Source: Glutamicibacter mishrai (GTDB lineage Bacteria > Actinomycetota > Actinomycetes > Actinomycetales > Micrococcaceae). From it: a stretch of 64,000 bases of DNA. The DNA lies in assembly GCF_012221945.1 (NCBI RefSeq), contig NZ_CP032549.1, positions 2,542,001-2,606,000 of the forward strand, given 5' to 3'. The notes below the pieces were generated by a model. That model did not search any database. It saw only the letters and a program-made list of their open reading frames with translations, and was not told the origin of the DNA. Position numbers and translations under genes: made by a program. This document shows, in pieces, positions 53,555-63,473 of the stretch (the first letter of the stretch is position 1; each line of letters begins with the position of its first letter).

Positions 53555-55396
53555 CTATTTGGTGTACAAGGCCTGGATCTGCTCCTCAAACTGGTCCAGG
53601 ACGGTCTGCCGCTTGAGCTTGAGCGAATTGGTCAGGTGTCCGGAGGCTTCGGTGAATTCCTCATCGAGGACCACGAATTTGCGGATGGACTCGGCCTTGG
53701 ACACCGTCAGATTCGCGGTGTCCACATAGCTTTGGACTTCGGCAATGACCTCGGGATGCACCGCTGCCTGCGCCAGGGACAAATCGCCAAGGCCCTTGGC
53801 CTTGCCCCAGAGCACCAGCTCCTCGGGATCCAAGGTGACCATGGCGGAAATAAACGGTCGCTGTTCACCGACCAGGACGCACTGGGCCACGATGCGGCCG
53901 GCGCGGACCATTTCCTCCAGCGGGCCAGGCGAAACGTTCTTGCCGCCAGCGGTGACGATCAATTCCTTCTTGCGGCCGGTGACCTTCAGGTATCCGGCTT
54001 CATCCAGGACGCCGGTGTCACCGGTCTTGAAGTAGCCATCGGCGTCGAAGACCTCCGCGGTGGCCTTGGGGTTGTTGTGGTAGCTGGAGAAGACGCCAAT
54101 GCCCTTGATCAGGATCTCTCCGTCGTCGGCGATCCTGACGCTGGTACCGGGGATAGGACGGCCCACGGTGCCTACCCGGGTACGCGAGGCCTGGTTCACC
54201 GTGGCAGGCGCAGTGGTCTCGGTCAGTCCGTAGCCTTCCACCAGCTCGATGCCGGCGCCGCGGAAGAAATGCGCCAGATCCTGGTTCAGCGCGCTGGCTC
54301 CGGAAATCGCATAGCCGCACTCGCCGCCAAAGACGCCGCGCAGCTTCGGGTAGAGGACCTTGTTGAACAGCGCGTGGCGGGCGCGCAGGCCCAGCGGCAT
54401 GCGCGCTTTCTGGCCGCGAGCACGGGCGTCACGGATCTTGGAGACCTCGATGGCGGTCTGCTCGGCCCTCAAGAACAAGTCGGCCTTGCCGCTGCTCTCG
54501 GCAGTGGCCAGGGCGGTGGTGCGGATCTTCTCGAAGACGCGGGGCACCGCCAAGAGGAATCCGGGCTTCACCGCAGCCATGTCCTGGACCAGATTGGCCA
54601 TGGAGCTGGAATGGGCGATGATCGATCCGCCGTGGATGCAGGTCTGCTGCACGGCGCGCGCCAGAACATGGGCCAGCGGCAGGAACATCAGCGTGCGGCG
54701 CTGGTCTCCGAGGATATCGAGCATATGCCCGGCCAGGTTATGGGCCACCATGGCGAAGTTCGAATGGGACATATTGCAGCCCTTGGGGCGGCCGGTGGTG
54801 CCCGAGGTGTAGACCATGGTGGCTACATCTTCGAGCCTCATGCTGGTCCGATGGGATTCGATGAGCTCTTCGTTGACCCGTTGCGGATCAACCAGCAGCT
54901 GGTGCAGTCCTGCTGAGGGGATCAGCGACTTATCGGCCTGATCGTAGCCTTCAAAGATGTGGATGCGGACCTCTTCGCCCAGCTGCGCGACGGCCTGGCG
55001 CACATTGGCGCGCAGTGCGTGATCCTCGGCGAAGACGACGCGGGCTCCGGAATCGCGCAGGATCCATTCGATCTGGAAGGGGCTGGAGGTCTCGTAGATG
55101 GGCACCGAGACACCACCGGCAAACCAGATGGCTTCCTCTGCCAGCGCCCACTCGTAGCGCGTGCGCGAGACGATTGCGACCTTGTCGCCAGGCTGCAGCC
55201 CGTCATTGATCAAGGTCATGGCCAGGCGCTTCACATCGGTGAGGAAGTCCGATGCGCTGACGTCGTGCCAGGAGCCGTCGCGCTGCACGCTGAACAGGGG
55301 TTGATCTGCGCCGCGGGCGACGCGGTCGATCAGAAGATTCGTCGTATTGAACTCTGGCGCTAATTCAGTGAGCAGCTCGACGGTTACTTCTTGCAT
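53555..55396 (-). CDS. AMP-dependent long-chain fatty acid-CoA ligase (FadD15-like)
   Basis: Adenylate-forming enzyme (613 aa) that activates fatty acids to acyl-CoA. The P-loop YTSGTTGRPKG is at residues 196-206, followed by the GYGLTETTAPATVNQ motif and the C-terminal DGYFKTGDTGVLDEAGYLKV domain hinge with TGRKKELIVTAGGKNVSP. Chain-length specificity cannot be read. ATG 55396 has AAGGA at good spacing. It is followed by a bidirectional terminator and lies next to pmt, with an intergenic space of 78 nt. Confidence 0.92.
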   Translation of the reverse strand: MQEVTVELLTELAPEFNTTNLLIDRVARGADQPLFSVQRDGSWHDVSASDFLTDVKRLAMTLINDGLQPGDKVAIVSRTRYEWALAEEAIWFAGGVSVPIYETSSPFQIEWILRDSGARVVFAEDHALRANVRQAVAQLGEEVRIHIFEGYDQADKSLIPSAGLHQLLVDPQRVNEELIESHRTSMRLEDVATMVYTSGTTGRPKGCNMSHSNFAMVAHNLAGHMLDILGDQRRTLMFLPLAHVLARAVQQTCIHGGSIIAHSSSMANLVQDMAAVKPGFLLAVPRVFEKIRTTALATAESSGKADLFLRAEQTAIEVSKIRDARARGQKARMPLGLRARHALFNKVLYPKLRGVFGGECGYAISGASALNQDLAHFFRGAGIELVEGYGLTETTAPATVNQASRTRVGTVGRPIPGTSVRIADDGEILIKGIGVFSSYHNNPKATAEVFDADGYFKTGDTGVLDEAGYLKVTGRKKELIVTAGGKNVSPGPLEEMVRAGRIVAQCVLVGEQRPFISAMVTLDPEELVLWGKAKGLGDLSLAQAAVHPEVIAEVQSYVDTANLTVSKAESIRKFVVLDEEFTEASGHLTNSLKLKRQTVLDQFEEQIQALYTK

Positions 55397-55474
55397 GGAA
55401 GCTAAATCCTTCGGGAATCGAAAATCGTCAAAGTGGCCTATTTCATGGCTTCAAGCACCGATGAGCTTGACGGC

Positions 55475-57088
55475 TTAGCCCCAGCTGGGGATCCACACGT
55501 GCAGACGCCAGAGTTCATCCGCGATCATTTGCCCGGACCAAATCGACCAGAAGAAGGCCGAAGTGACTAGGAATAACGCTATTACAAGGGTGACCACGAT
55601 AATGCGCGAGCGGTACATGAGCCCGGTATTCGGCTCACGTGGAATGAACCTGCCAATCATATACGTCAACGACAGGACCATGAACGGAACCAGCGGCAGG
55701 GTGTAGAAGAAGAACATTGTGCGTTCCGGGTACATCAGCCAGGGCAGGAAACCGGCCACGGCGGAGGAAAGGATCGCTCCTGCCCGCCAATCGCGCGCGC
55801 CGAGCCACCACAGGATCAACAGGAACATACTGATCGAGCAGGCCCACCACAACAGCGGATTAGGCAGGTCGGTGATCACTTCGGTGCAGCGCTTCAGATC
55901 GCAGCCGTTGACGCCCTGGTCATAGCCTTCGAAGTAGAACAGCACCGGACGGCCGGCAAAGGGCCAGGTCCATGGCGAAGACTGCCAGCCATGTTCCGAG
56001 CTGAGCCCCGTGTGGAATTCGTAGCCGGCCTGATGATAGTGCCAGAGCGAACGCAGCGGGGCCGGCAGCCAGCTGATGCCTTCCCCGGGATTCTCCACGG
56101 CCCACTGGCGGTAGCGCCCGCCAGCGGTGACCAGCCAGCCGGTCCACGTGGACAGGTAGGTGAGCAAGACGATGGGGATCATCGTGAAGAACGAGTAGAT
56201 TCCGTCGCGGATGAAGGCCGAGCGCTGCCAGCGGTGGATGCCCGCGGTGCGCCGTGCGGCGAAATCCCAGAGGACCGCCAGGATGCAGAAGACGGCAACG
56301 AAGGACAGCGCCGACCATTTGATGCCGACAGCTCCGCCGAGCATCACGGCTGCTACCAGGCGCCAAGGGCGCCACCACAGCATCGGGCCATTGGCGAGCA
56401 GGAACTCGTCGGGCCTGTTGCCCGGCGGCACCGAGAGTTTTCTCGCTAGCTGGGTGCGTCCCTGGATTCGATCCTTGAGCAGCGCGTAGAACGCTGCCAG
56501 GACGAAGAACATGAGGAAGATATCCAGCAGCGCGGTACGGGACATCACGATGGAGTGGCCGTCGATGGCCATGAGCAGTCCAGCGATGCCAGCCAAGGTG
56601 TGCGAGCCGAAGAGCAGCCGGGCGCACAGGGTCACCAGAAGCACGGAGAGCGTGCCGAAGAGCGCTGTGCTGAATCGCCAGCCGAAGCCATTAAAGTCGC
56701 CGAAGAGCAGCATCCCCAAGCCGATGAGCCACTTGCCCAGCGGAGGATGGACGACAAAAGATGAATCGTTGGACAGCTGCGGATCGCCGGCGATGAACTG
56801 GGCGTCGCTGTCATCGGCCCATTCGCGTTCATAACCGCTTTGCAATAGCGAGAACGCGTCCTTGACGTAATAGGTTTCGTCGAAGATCAGCAGGTGCGGG
56901 TGCGCCAGATTGATGAAGCGCAGTAGCCCAGCCAGCAGGGTCACCGCCAAAGGGATGATCCACATCAGCGGTCCGCTGAGTGCAACTGTGGGGAGAAGCC
57001 GCTGTTTCAGGCTCTCGAAAGTAAAGGCCTGACGCGCTGAGCGGACGTGGCCAGTATCCGCGGAGTTGAAAGTCGAGATGCCCATCAC
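55475..57088 (-). CDS. pmt: Dolichyl-phosphate-mannose-protein mannosyltransferase (Pmt)
   Basis: Polytopic GT-C glycosyltransferase (537 aa) transferring mannose from polyprenyl-phosphomannose to Ser/Thr of secreted proteins. The catalytic DE motif occurs in HLLIFDETYYVKDAF (D70-E71), and about ten hydrophobic helices follow, with MSRTALLDIFLMFFVLAAFY in the middle. It is divergent from rsmI, as in mycobacteria (Rv1002c-Rv1003). GTG 57088 or ATG 57085 may start it; a TAGCAT box 6 nt upstream (57100-57095) fits GTG 57088. The substrate donor chain connects to manA at 37 kb and the cis-prenyltransferase at 25 kb. Confidence 0.92.
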   Translation of the reverse strand: MMGISTFNSADTGHVRSARQAFTFESLKQRLLPTVALSGPLMWIIPLAVTLLAGLLRFINLAHPHLLIFDETYYVKDAFSLLQSGYEREWADDSDAQFIAGDPQLSNDSSFVVHPPLGKWLIGLGMLLFGDFNGFGWRFSTALFGTLSVLLVTLCARLLFGSHTLAGIAGLLMAIDGHSIVMSRTALLDIFLMFFVLAAFYALLKDRIQGRTQLARKLSVPPGNRPDEFLLANGPMLWWRPWRLVAAVMLGGAVGIKWSALSFVAVFCILAVLWDFAARRTAGIHRWQRSAFIRDGIYSFFTMIPIVLLTYLSTWTGWLVTAGGRYRQWAVENPGEGISWLPAPLRSLWHYHQAGYEFHTGLSSEHGWQSSPWTWPFAGRPVLFYFEGYDQGVNGCDLKRCTEVITDLPNPLLWWACSISMFLLILWWLGARDWRAGAILSSAVAGFLPWLMYPERTMFFFYTLPLVPFMVLSLTYMIGRFIPREPNTGLMYRSRIIVVTLVIALFLVTSAFFWSIWSGQMIADELWRLHVWIPSWG

Positions 57089-57094
57089 CAGATC

Positions 57095-57100
57095 ATGCTA
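57095..57100 (-). promoter_or_regulatory. Predicted -10 box TAGCAT for pmt
   Basis: Six nucleotides separate it from GTG 57088 on the minus strand. Confidence 0.5.
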
Positions 57101-57140
57101 CCGGCGTAAAGGGTGGAATGTGGGCTTTTCGTACTTCGCG

Positions 57141-57156
57141 TAGGCTTAAGAATGTG
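57141..57156 (+). promoter_or_regulatory. Predicted -10 box for rsmI
   Basis: TAGGCT at 57141-57146, 7 nt, then GTG 57154; the divergent pmt -10 box (57095-57100) lies about 40 nt away. Confidence 0.55.
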
Positions 57157-58014
57157 CAGATCTCAGAGAATGAGGGCGTCATCGTCCTCGGCGCTACCCC
57201 AATTGGCAACCTATCCGACGCATCCCCGCGCTTGCGGGAGATGATGGCCACCGCGGATATCATCGCCGCGGAGGATACGAGGAACTTCCACCACCTGGCC
57301 CACGCGCTGGGAGTCAAGATCACCGCCAAGGTCATGAGCCTCCATGAGCATAATGAGGCGCACAAGCTGTCGGAAGTCATCGACCTAGCCGCCCAGGGTG
57401 CCACGATCCTGGTCGTCTCTGATGCCGGAATGCCCGCGGTGTCCGACCCGGGCTACCCGCTGGTGGCAGCAGCACTCAGCGCCGGAATCCGCGTCACCGC
57501 AGTACCGGGCCCATCCGCCGTGCTCACGGCGCTCTCGCTCTCCGGTCTTCCCACAGGTCGTTTTACCTTTGAGGGATTCCTGCCGCGCAAGGCAGGGGAG
57601 CGGCGCAAGCGGCTGGACTCGCTGCTCACCGAAGAGCGCACCATGGTGTTCTTTGAAGCTCCGCACCGACTGGCTGACTTCCTGGAAGCCGCGGTCCAAG
57701 CCTTCGGCGAGGACCGCCAGGCGGCCGTGGCCCGCGAACTGACCAAGAAGTTCGAGGAGGTCCGGCGCGACTCGCTCGGCTCGTTGCTGCAGTGGGCGCA
57801 AGAAGGCGTGCGCGGCGAGATCGTGGTGGTGATCCACGGTGCCGAGGAAGCCGAGCCAGCCACCGTAGAAGAGTTGTTACCCAAGGTTGCGCAATTGGTG
57901 GAGCAGGGCACTCGAATGAAGCAAGCGGTGGCTGAGGTGGCCGAAAAGTTCGGAGTGAAGAAACGCGATCTTTATGAGGCTGTTCTGGCCGAACGTCACG
58001 AAGCGGATAAATAG
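57154..58014 (+). CDS. rsmI: 16S rRNA (cytidine(1402)-2'-O)-methyltransferase
   Basis: SAM-dependent tetrapyrrole-methylase-fold enzyme that 2'-O-methylates C1402 of 16S rRNA in the decoding centre. At 286 aa it contains the hallmark LGATPIGNLSD near the N-terminus, AAEDTRN, VSDAGMPAVSDPG and TGRFTFEGFLPRK. GTG 57154 is supported by a TAGGCT box 7 nt upstream; a longer start at 57118 lies before the predicted transcription start. A rare TTA leucine codon is present near the 3' end. Confidence 0.95.
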   Translation: MQISENEGVIVLGATPIGNLSDASPRLREMMATADIIAAEDTRNFHHLAHALGVKITAKVMSLHEHNEAHKLSEVIDLAAQGATILVVSDAGMPAVSDPGYPLVAAALSAGIRVTAVPGPSAVLTALSLSGLPTGRFTFEGFLPRKAGERRKRLDSLLTEERTMVFFEAPHRLADFLEAAVQAFGEDRQAAVARELTKKFEEVRRDSLGSLLQWAQEGVRGEIVVVIHGAEEAEPATVEELLPKVAQLVEQGTRMKQAVAEVAEKFGVKKRDLYEAVLAERHEADK

Positions 58015-58150
58015 CGAAATTCGCATAGGCTGATTGCACAATGAATCTGCGCTTTTATAGTGCACAGGGCGATTTACAGTTCACTTGTGCCGAGAATAGC
58101 GTAGGCATCAACGACGATTAGTTTCATTTAGAGTTTCAGGAGATGCGCGT

Positions 58151-59638
58151 ATGTCGATCACTGCCCAGCGTGAAGCAGAACTGCTTGCAAAGGTTCCAAC
58201 CGGTCTTTTGATCAATGGCGAATGGCGCGACGCCTCGGATGGCGGCACCTTTGACGTGCTCGATCCAGCCACCGGGGAAAAGCTGCTGACCTTGGCCAGC
58301 GCCACCAGCGAAGACGCTATGGCCGCCTTGGATGCCGCGGATGCAGTACAGGCCGAATGGGCCTTGACCGCTCCTCGCGAACGCGCCGAAATCCTGCGCC
58401 GCGCTTTCGATCTGGTCACCGAACGCAAGGATGACTTCGCCTTGCTGATGAGCCTGGAAATGGGCAAGCCGCTGGCCGAGGCCTACGGCGAAGTGACCTA
58501 CGGCGCCGAATTCCTGCGCTGGTTCTCCGAGGAGACCGTGCGCCACTACGGCCGCTACGTCACCACCCCAGAGGGCAAGAACAAGGTCCTGGTCCACCAC
58601 AAGCCAGTAGGCCCATGCCTGCTGATCACCCCATGGAACTTCCCGCTGGCCATGGCTACCCGCAAGGTCGGCCCGGCTGTTGCCGCAGGGTGCACCATGG
58701 TGCTCAAGCCAGCCAAGCTGACCCCGCTGACCAGCCAGCTGTTCGCCGCCACCATGATGGAAGCCGGCCTTCCAGCCGGCGTGCTGAACGTTGTTTCGGG
58801 TTCCTCGGCTTCGAAGATCTCTGGCCCATTGATGCAGGATGACCGCCTGCGCAAGGTTTCCTTCACCGGCTCCACCCCAGTGGGCAAGCAGCTGATGAAG
58901 GACGCCGCCGACAAGGTCCTGCGTACCTCCATGGAGCTGGGCGGCAACGCGCCGTTCATCGTCTTCGAAGACGCTGATCTGGATGCCGCTGTTGAAGGCG
59001 CCATGGCTGCCAAGATGCGCAACATGGGCGAAGCCTGCACCGCGGCGAACCGTTTCCTGGTTCACGCTGATGTGGCTGAAGAATTCACCGCCAAGTTCGC
59101 CGAAGCCATGAAGGCCCTGAAGCCAGGTCGTGGCACCGAAGCCGACACCACCGTTGGCCCATTGGTTGAAGAGAAGGCTCGCGACGAAGTGCACGCACTG
59201 GTCGAGGCCGCCGTCAGCGCTGGCGCAACCGCCGTCACCGGTGGCGCTCCAGTTGAGGGCCCAGGCTACTTCTACCAGCCAACCGTGCTGGCCAATGTGG
59301 CTAACGACGCCAAGATCCTCACCCAGGAAATCTTCGGCCCGGTAGCACCGGTCACCACCTTCACCTCGGAAGAAGAAGCCATCAAGCTGGCCAACTCCAC
59401 CGAATACGGTCTGGCCTCCTACATCTACTCGCAGGACTTCAACCGCATGTTCCGCGTTTCGGAGCAGATCGAATTCGGCCTGGTCGGCTTCAACGCCGGT
59501 GTCATCTCCAATGCCGCAGCACCATTCGGCGGCGTTAAGCAGTCCGGCCTTGGCCGTGAAGGCGGCGCAGAAGGCTTGGCCGAGTACACCACCGTGCAGT
59601 ACATCGGCATCGCCGATCCATACGCAGCAAAGAAGTAA
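58151..59638 (+). CDS. gabD: NAD(P)-dependent succinate-semialdehyde dehydrogenase family protein
   Basis: Aldehyde dehydrogenase (495 aa) oxidising succinic semialdehyde or a related aldehyde. The catalytic Cys is C296 in GEACTAANR and the general base Glu is E262 in MELGGNAPF; the cofactor segment ITPWNFPLAM is present. The nearest family by motif is GabD, but substrate cannot be proven and no gabT is adjacent. Codon usage is strongly biased (CCA for proline), indicating high expression. The region upstream (58015-58150) contains no gene. A terminator follows. Confidence 0.88.
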   Translation: MSITAQREAELLAKVPTGLLINGEWRDASDGGTFDVLDPATGEKLLTLASATSEDAMAALDAADAVQAEWALTAPRERAEILRRAFDLVTERKDDFALLMSLEMGKPLAEAYGEVTYGAEFLRWFSEETVRHYGRYVTTPEGKNKVLVHHKPVGPCLLITPWNFPLAMATRKVGPAVAAGCTMVLKPAKLTPLTSQLFAATMMEAGLPAGVLNVVSGSSASKISGPLMQDDRLRKVSFTGSTPVGKQLMKDAADKVLRTSMELGGNAPFIVFEDADLDAAVEGAMAAKMRNMGEACTAANRFLVHADVAEEFTAKFAEAMKALKPGRGTEADTTVGPLVEEKARDEVHALVEAAVSAGATAVTGGAPVEGPGYFYQPTVLANVANDAKILTQEIFGPVAPVTTFTSEEEAIKLANSTEYGLASYIYSQDFNRMFRVSEQIEFGLVGFNAGVISNAAAPFGGVKQSGLGREGGAEGLAEYTTVQYIGIADPYAAKK

Positions 59639-59665
59639 TCCAAAGCATCCAAGGATGCCGCAGAA

Positions 59666-59703
59666 ACAGTTCGAGCCCAGCCATTTGGCTGGGCTCGAAC
59701 TGT
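59666..59703. terminator. Terminator between gabD and the transglutaminase operon
   Basis: Perfect 17-bp stem (59666-59682 with 59687-59703) around ATTT, serving convergent genes. Confidence 0.93.
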
Positions 59704-59711
59704 CCTAAGGA

Positions 59712-62141
59712 TTAATGATCTGCGGCATCTTTCACGGTGGTCCGCTGCCCCAGGGCAGAGCCCAGGGAACGCGGGAAGAGGAAACCGAGGATCCGGCGTC
59801 CAAAGGGCAACTCGCTTCGCAACTGGTGCTCGATCTCGTGCAGGGCGTCTAAGAGCATCGGGGCATCGTGCGCCTGCGGATGACGCGAGGCATAGAAGCT
59901 TTGCTCGATGGCGCTTTGCAGCAACCGCAATGGTTCGACAAGCTGCGGATGATCTTCTGCCAGCCGCACCAGGTAATCACCGACCGATTCGTGGTCTCCC
60001 GCCTTGGTTCCTGCATCCATTCCGATGCTCAGCAGCTCGGCCCAGAGCGCTTGTGCCGCGTCGGGAGTGCCTGAACGAACCAGCTCCAGCCGCCTTTGCC
60101 GAGTGCGCTGCCGGCGCCACGGGCTAATGCACAGTCCTGCAACCGCCACGAGGGCCACCAGGGGAATCAGCCAGAAGGCACCGCTTGCCTCGCTTGCCGA
60201 CGTCCCCTCGGTAGCTTGCGGGGTGGGAGTCGGCGCGGCGGAGCGGGTGGGGGTGCTGCGCGCGGTGGGCACTTCAGGTGCTGTGCTTTCTGCTGGCGCA
60301 GCGGACGCGGTCGGCTCCGGCGCATAGGTCGGGGTATAGCCACGGCCGGGGGTCGGTTCAAAGGGAACCCAGCCGATGCCGTCAAGGTAGAGTTCAGGCC
60401 AGGCATGGGCCTGTTGCCCGCTGACGCTGTAGCCGGTCAGTTCGGTCCCGGTCTCCAGGCCTCTGGCCAGCGCTCCTGCTTCTTCGGATTCATCCACCAC
60501 CAGGGATTCTCCGGTGGCTTCACCGGGCGCGTAGCCCACGGCAATCCGCGAGGGAATCCCTGCTTCTCGAGCGAGCAATGCCATCGCCGAGGCGAAGTGG
60601 ACGCAGTAGCCCTGGCGCCGGTCAAGGAATGCCTTGACTACTTCGGCATTGGCTCCGTCGTAGCCTTCGCGCAGGGGAGTGCGCTCGGAGTAGACGAAGT
60701 TCCCGGAACGGAAGAATTCCTGGAGTGCTACGGCCTTCTCCAAATCGCTGCTTGGTGTGCCCTCCTGCCCGTAGGCTTCTTGGAGCGTGCGCCTGAGCAA
60801 CGGCTGCAGTGCATTCTCCGGATCCTGGGGCAGCTGGGTGTAGTCATCATTGATGAAGTCATTCGCTCCGAGGTTTAGCTGTGCGAGGTAGTCGATCATC
60901 TCCGGGGTGATGTCCAATTGCGCGTAGGCGACCGAAATTTCGTTGGTCGCTCCTAGAGCGTCGCCGCTGAGCCGGGCCATAGAGGTTTCATGGGTCCACT
61001 GCCAATCGCCAACAATTCCATTGACCAGGTAACTTCGGTCTGGAAGCGGCAGCAGCGGATTGCTATTGCCTCTGGGCCACGTCATCTGCAGTACTTCTTC
61101 GGAGCTGCCGAACGACGTGAAATCGTTGTTGACCGCGACATCGCCGTAGTAATCGGAATGGAAGAGGCCCTCGGTGGGCTCCCAGCGTTCCTGGGTCAGG
61201 TCCTTGATGACCTGGGTGCGAAGGTAAGGCGCTTGCTCGGCGCTGGTGTAATAGGTTAAGAATGGATCCGACCCGTTGGAGCGAAGATCTCGTCCCAGAT
61301 TGATCAGCGGATCAACGTTATTGGCGAGCAGGTCTCCGGATGGGCGTTGCCCTTCGGGGAACATCCCAGTGCGGAAGCCCGGCATCCACATGCTCGCGGC
61401 GATCAAGGACCCCACGCAGGCCAGGGCTGTGAGGCCGAAGATCCCAAGGGTCTTCGGCTCCAGCAGACGAACTCCGCTGGCGCGAGGCAAGGGCTTGGCG
61501 AAGATGCGCGGCACCAAAGCCGCGTATCCCAATACCCCCAGAACCAGCAGTGCAAGGTAGCCGATGCCCGCGCCCTCTTGCTTGAACAAGGAAGCGATAA
61601 TCGGGGCGAACGATAGCGGGATGATGACCAGCAAGGCGGTGCGCCGGAAGCTGGAAAGCAATTCCACTACCAGGCTCACGCCCAGCGCCAAGACCAGAAT
61701 GGCGAAGTCCACGTAGATGGAGCTGGCCACTGGCGGAACCTGGGTGGCCAGCTGGATGCCCGCCTCGGATAATGCGGAGGAGAACCATTGCGCGGTGGAA
61801 AAACCGTAGGTATTGGCGGTCATCGCGTCGTGGCTGGCGATAGCGAGAATGCCGATGAGGATGGCAGCCGGGAGCGCCAGCCAGCGCAGGGCTCGAACGC
61901 TTCGTATTGCCCCGGCCGCCAGGTGCATGGCGGTGATGGGCAGTAGAAGATAGGGGAACCAGGAACTGCCCTCGACAACACCGGTGAGTGATGCTGTCCC
62001 TGCAAGGACCGCCACCGCCATGCATAACGAGGCCAGCACGCGCGCGAGGAAATTCTCGACTACCGGTGTGTGGTTCATGCCCGGTCCTTCTGGATCGCCG
62101 GCCCGGTTCGGTGCTGGGGCGTCGGTTAGCTTGATGCTCAT
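59712..62141 (-). CDS. Transglutaminase-like membrane protein (TgpA-type)
   Basis: An 809-residue polytopic protein with several N-terminal membrane helices, an extracytoplasmic transglutaminase-like domain and one C-terminal helix with a cytoplasmic tail. The catalytic Cys is C513 in QGYCVHFASAMAL and the His is H579 in AHAWPELY; the acidic position reads FEPTPG (E595), Glu in place of the more usual Asp. A Pro/Thr-rich stretch precedes the last helix. ATG 62141 overlaps the DUF58 stop as ATGA, showing translational coupling. It belongs to the MoxR-DUF58-transglutaminase system, whose substrates are unknown; membrane protein maturation or cell-wall crosslinking is only a hypothesis. Confidence 0.9.
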   Translation of the reverse strand: MSIKLTDAPAPNRAGDPEGPGMNHTPVVENFLARVLASLCMAVAVLAGTASLTGVVEGSSWFPYLLLPITAMHLAAGAIRSVRALRWLALPAAILIGILAIASHDAMTANTYGFSTAQWFSSALSEAGIQLATQVPPVASSIYVDFAILVLALGVSLVVELLSSFRRTALLVIIPLSFAPIIASLFKQEGAGIGYLALLVLGVLGYAALVPRIFAKPLPRASGVRLLEPKTLGIFGLTALACVGSLIAASMWMPGFRTGMFPEGQRPSGDLLANNVDPLINLGRDLRSNGSDPFLTYYTSAEQAPYLRTQVIKDLTQERWEPTEGLFHSDYYGDVAVNNDFTSFGSSEEVLQMTWPRGNSNPLLPLPDRSYLVNGIVGDWQWTHETSMARLSGDALGATNEISVAYAQLDITPEMIDYLAQLNLGANDFINDDYTQLPQDPENALQPLLRRTLQEAYGQEGTPSSDLEKAVALQEFFRSGNFVYSERTPLREGYDGANAEVVKAFLDRRQGYCVHFASAMALLAREAGIPSRIAVGYAPGEATGESLVVDESEEAGALARGLETGTELTGYSVSGQQAHAWPELYLDGIGWVPFEPTPGRGYTPTYAPEPTASAAPAESTAPEVPTARSTPTRSAAPTPTPQATEGTSASEASGAFWLIPLVALVAVAGLCISPWRRQRTRQRRLELVRSGTPDAAQALWAELLSIGMDAGTKAGDHESVGDYLVRLAEDHPQLVEPLRLLQSAIEQSFYASRHPQAHDAPMLLDALHEIEHQLRSELPFGRRILGFLFPRSLGSALGQRTTVKDAADH

Positions 62142-63463
62142 GCTCCGCCCCACATCTGTTCTGCGCCCATGGTTGCCGGGATCAGATGGATCTTCCACCC
62201 GGTTCCGGCCAGTTCCTGGTGCACGTCTGAATATCGTTCCGGATGCGCTACCAGAATAAAGATTTCGGCATGGCGTACCGTGCGCGCCAAGGTGGCAAGC
62301 CATCGAGCCTGGATCATGGTGAGCTCTCCCAGGATCATGATGACCGGTTCGTCCCGGTACCCCAATAATTCCTTGTGCAAGCCGTCGCCGAAGATTTCCG
62401 AGGCGGCCATCTCTGTCCCGCCGGTGCTCAGTGCTAGCACCGCGGTAGCTGCGTGGAAGGATTCGAAGTTCGACTGGGCCGCGACATCGGAGGTTGCTTG
62501 CGGATGCTCGCTGATCAGTGGCGCGCCGCTGAGATCACGGACAGATAGTTGGTAGCCGCTGGAGGCGTAGCACAGCCCGATGCTGCTGGCCAGGGATAAG
62601 GCCGTTTCAAAACGACGGCTGCTGGGCAGGTCTTCCTTCGCCCCGGCGGGGATGGACAGGCGAAGATCCACACCGCTGTGGCACCAATGATCGAATGCGG
62701 TGTCCAGGATCAGCAGCGCCTGGGCGGTGGCGACATGATTCTCCTGTCGGACCATGAGCTTGCCTTGCCGCGCGCTGGCCTTCCAATGGACCTGGCGGAT
62801 GGAATCGCCCTGCTGGTAGTCGCGAATGGCGACGTCGTAATAATCCGCGGTGGTGCTGAGCGAGTGCCGGGCGTCGCCGGTAAGCATCTGCTCGCCAAGG
62901 GAGGCGAAGCGGTGCAGATCAATGAGTTCGGAGCGGACCGGGACATCCATGGTTTCACCGGTGTTGACCATCCCCTGGATGAGGCCCAGGCTGTCCGAGA
63001 CGATTTGCTGCGCGGGACCGAGCTGGTGGATGCCGCGGGTGCCGAAGACCAGTTCGTAGTCCAAGCCTCCCGGTGCCTCGAATTTGGGTCCGGGGCCGAA
63101 GCTCTCTGGAAGCCGCTCTTGGATGGTTGCCGATTCCGCGCAACTCAGCCTCACCCTGCACACTTCACCCACGCTAGGCACCGTGGAGAGCACTTGCCGC
63201 TGGATTCTTGTGCGCCCGCGAAGACCCAGCGCGAGTCCCCAGCTAACAGCCGCCAAGACGATCAGGCTGATGCCCAGGGCCATGAGCTCGTGCCGTCCGA
63301 AGAGATAGGCGAAGAACATGAGCAGGGCCCCGGCGCCCAGGGTGCACCATCCGCGCACCGTGAGCAGGTCCAGGCGCAGCCTGCGCAACGTGGCCGGTGT
63401 CGATCGTTCCGAGCGAACCCACGACAAGGCATTGCGGGAGTCGAAGCGAGGTGTTTTCTCCAT
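62138..63463 (-). CDS. DUF58 domain-containing protein
   Basis: Membrane-anchored protein (441 aa) with two N-terminal helices (about residues 25-70) and a von Willebrand A-like DUF58 domain carrying the signature DSIRQVHWKASARQGKLMVR. Such proteins are partners of MoxR AAA+ ATPases. ATG 63463 is close after the MoxR stop on this strand, and the end overlaps the transglutaminase start by 4 nt. An in-frame extension upstream would run antisense-like into moxR sequence and is not supported. Confidence 0.9.
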   Translation of the reverse strand: MEKTPRFDSRNALSWVRSERSTPATLRRLRLDLLTVRGWCTLGAGALLMFFAYLFGRHELMALGISLIVLAAVSWGLALGLRGRTRIQRQVLSTVPSVGEVCRVRLSCAESATIQERLPESFGPGPKFEAPGGLDYELVFGTRGIHQLGPAQQIVSDSLGLIQGMVNTGETMDVPVRSELIDLHRFASLGEQMLTGDARHSLSTTADYYDVAIRDYQQGDSIRQVHWKASARQGKLMVRQENHVATAQALLILDTAFDHWCHSGVDLRLSIPAGAKEDLPSSRRFETALSLASSIGLCYASSGYQLSVRDLSGAPLISEHPQATSDVAAQSNFESFHAATAVLALSTGGTEMAASEIFGDGLHKELLGYRDEPVIMILGELTMIQARWLATLARTVRHAEIFILVAHPERYSDVHQELAGTGWKIHLIPATMGAEQMWGGA

Positions 63464-63473
63464 GCGATGCCAG

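Noticed and set aside
53549..54916. A long plus-strand frame opposite the FadD-type ligase
   Set aside because: The AMP-binding P-loop and family motifs are clear on the minus strand; the opposite frame has no motif and no ribosome-binding sequence.
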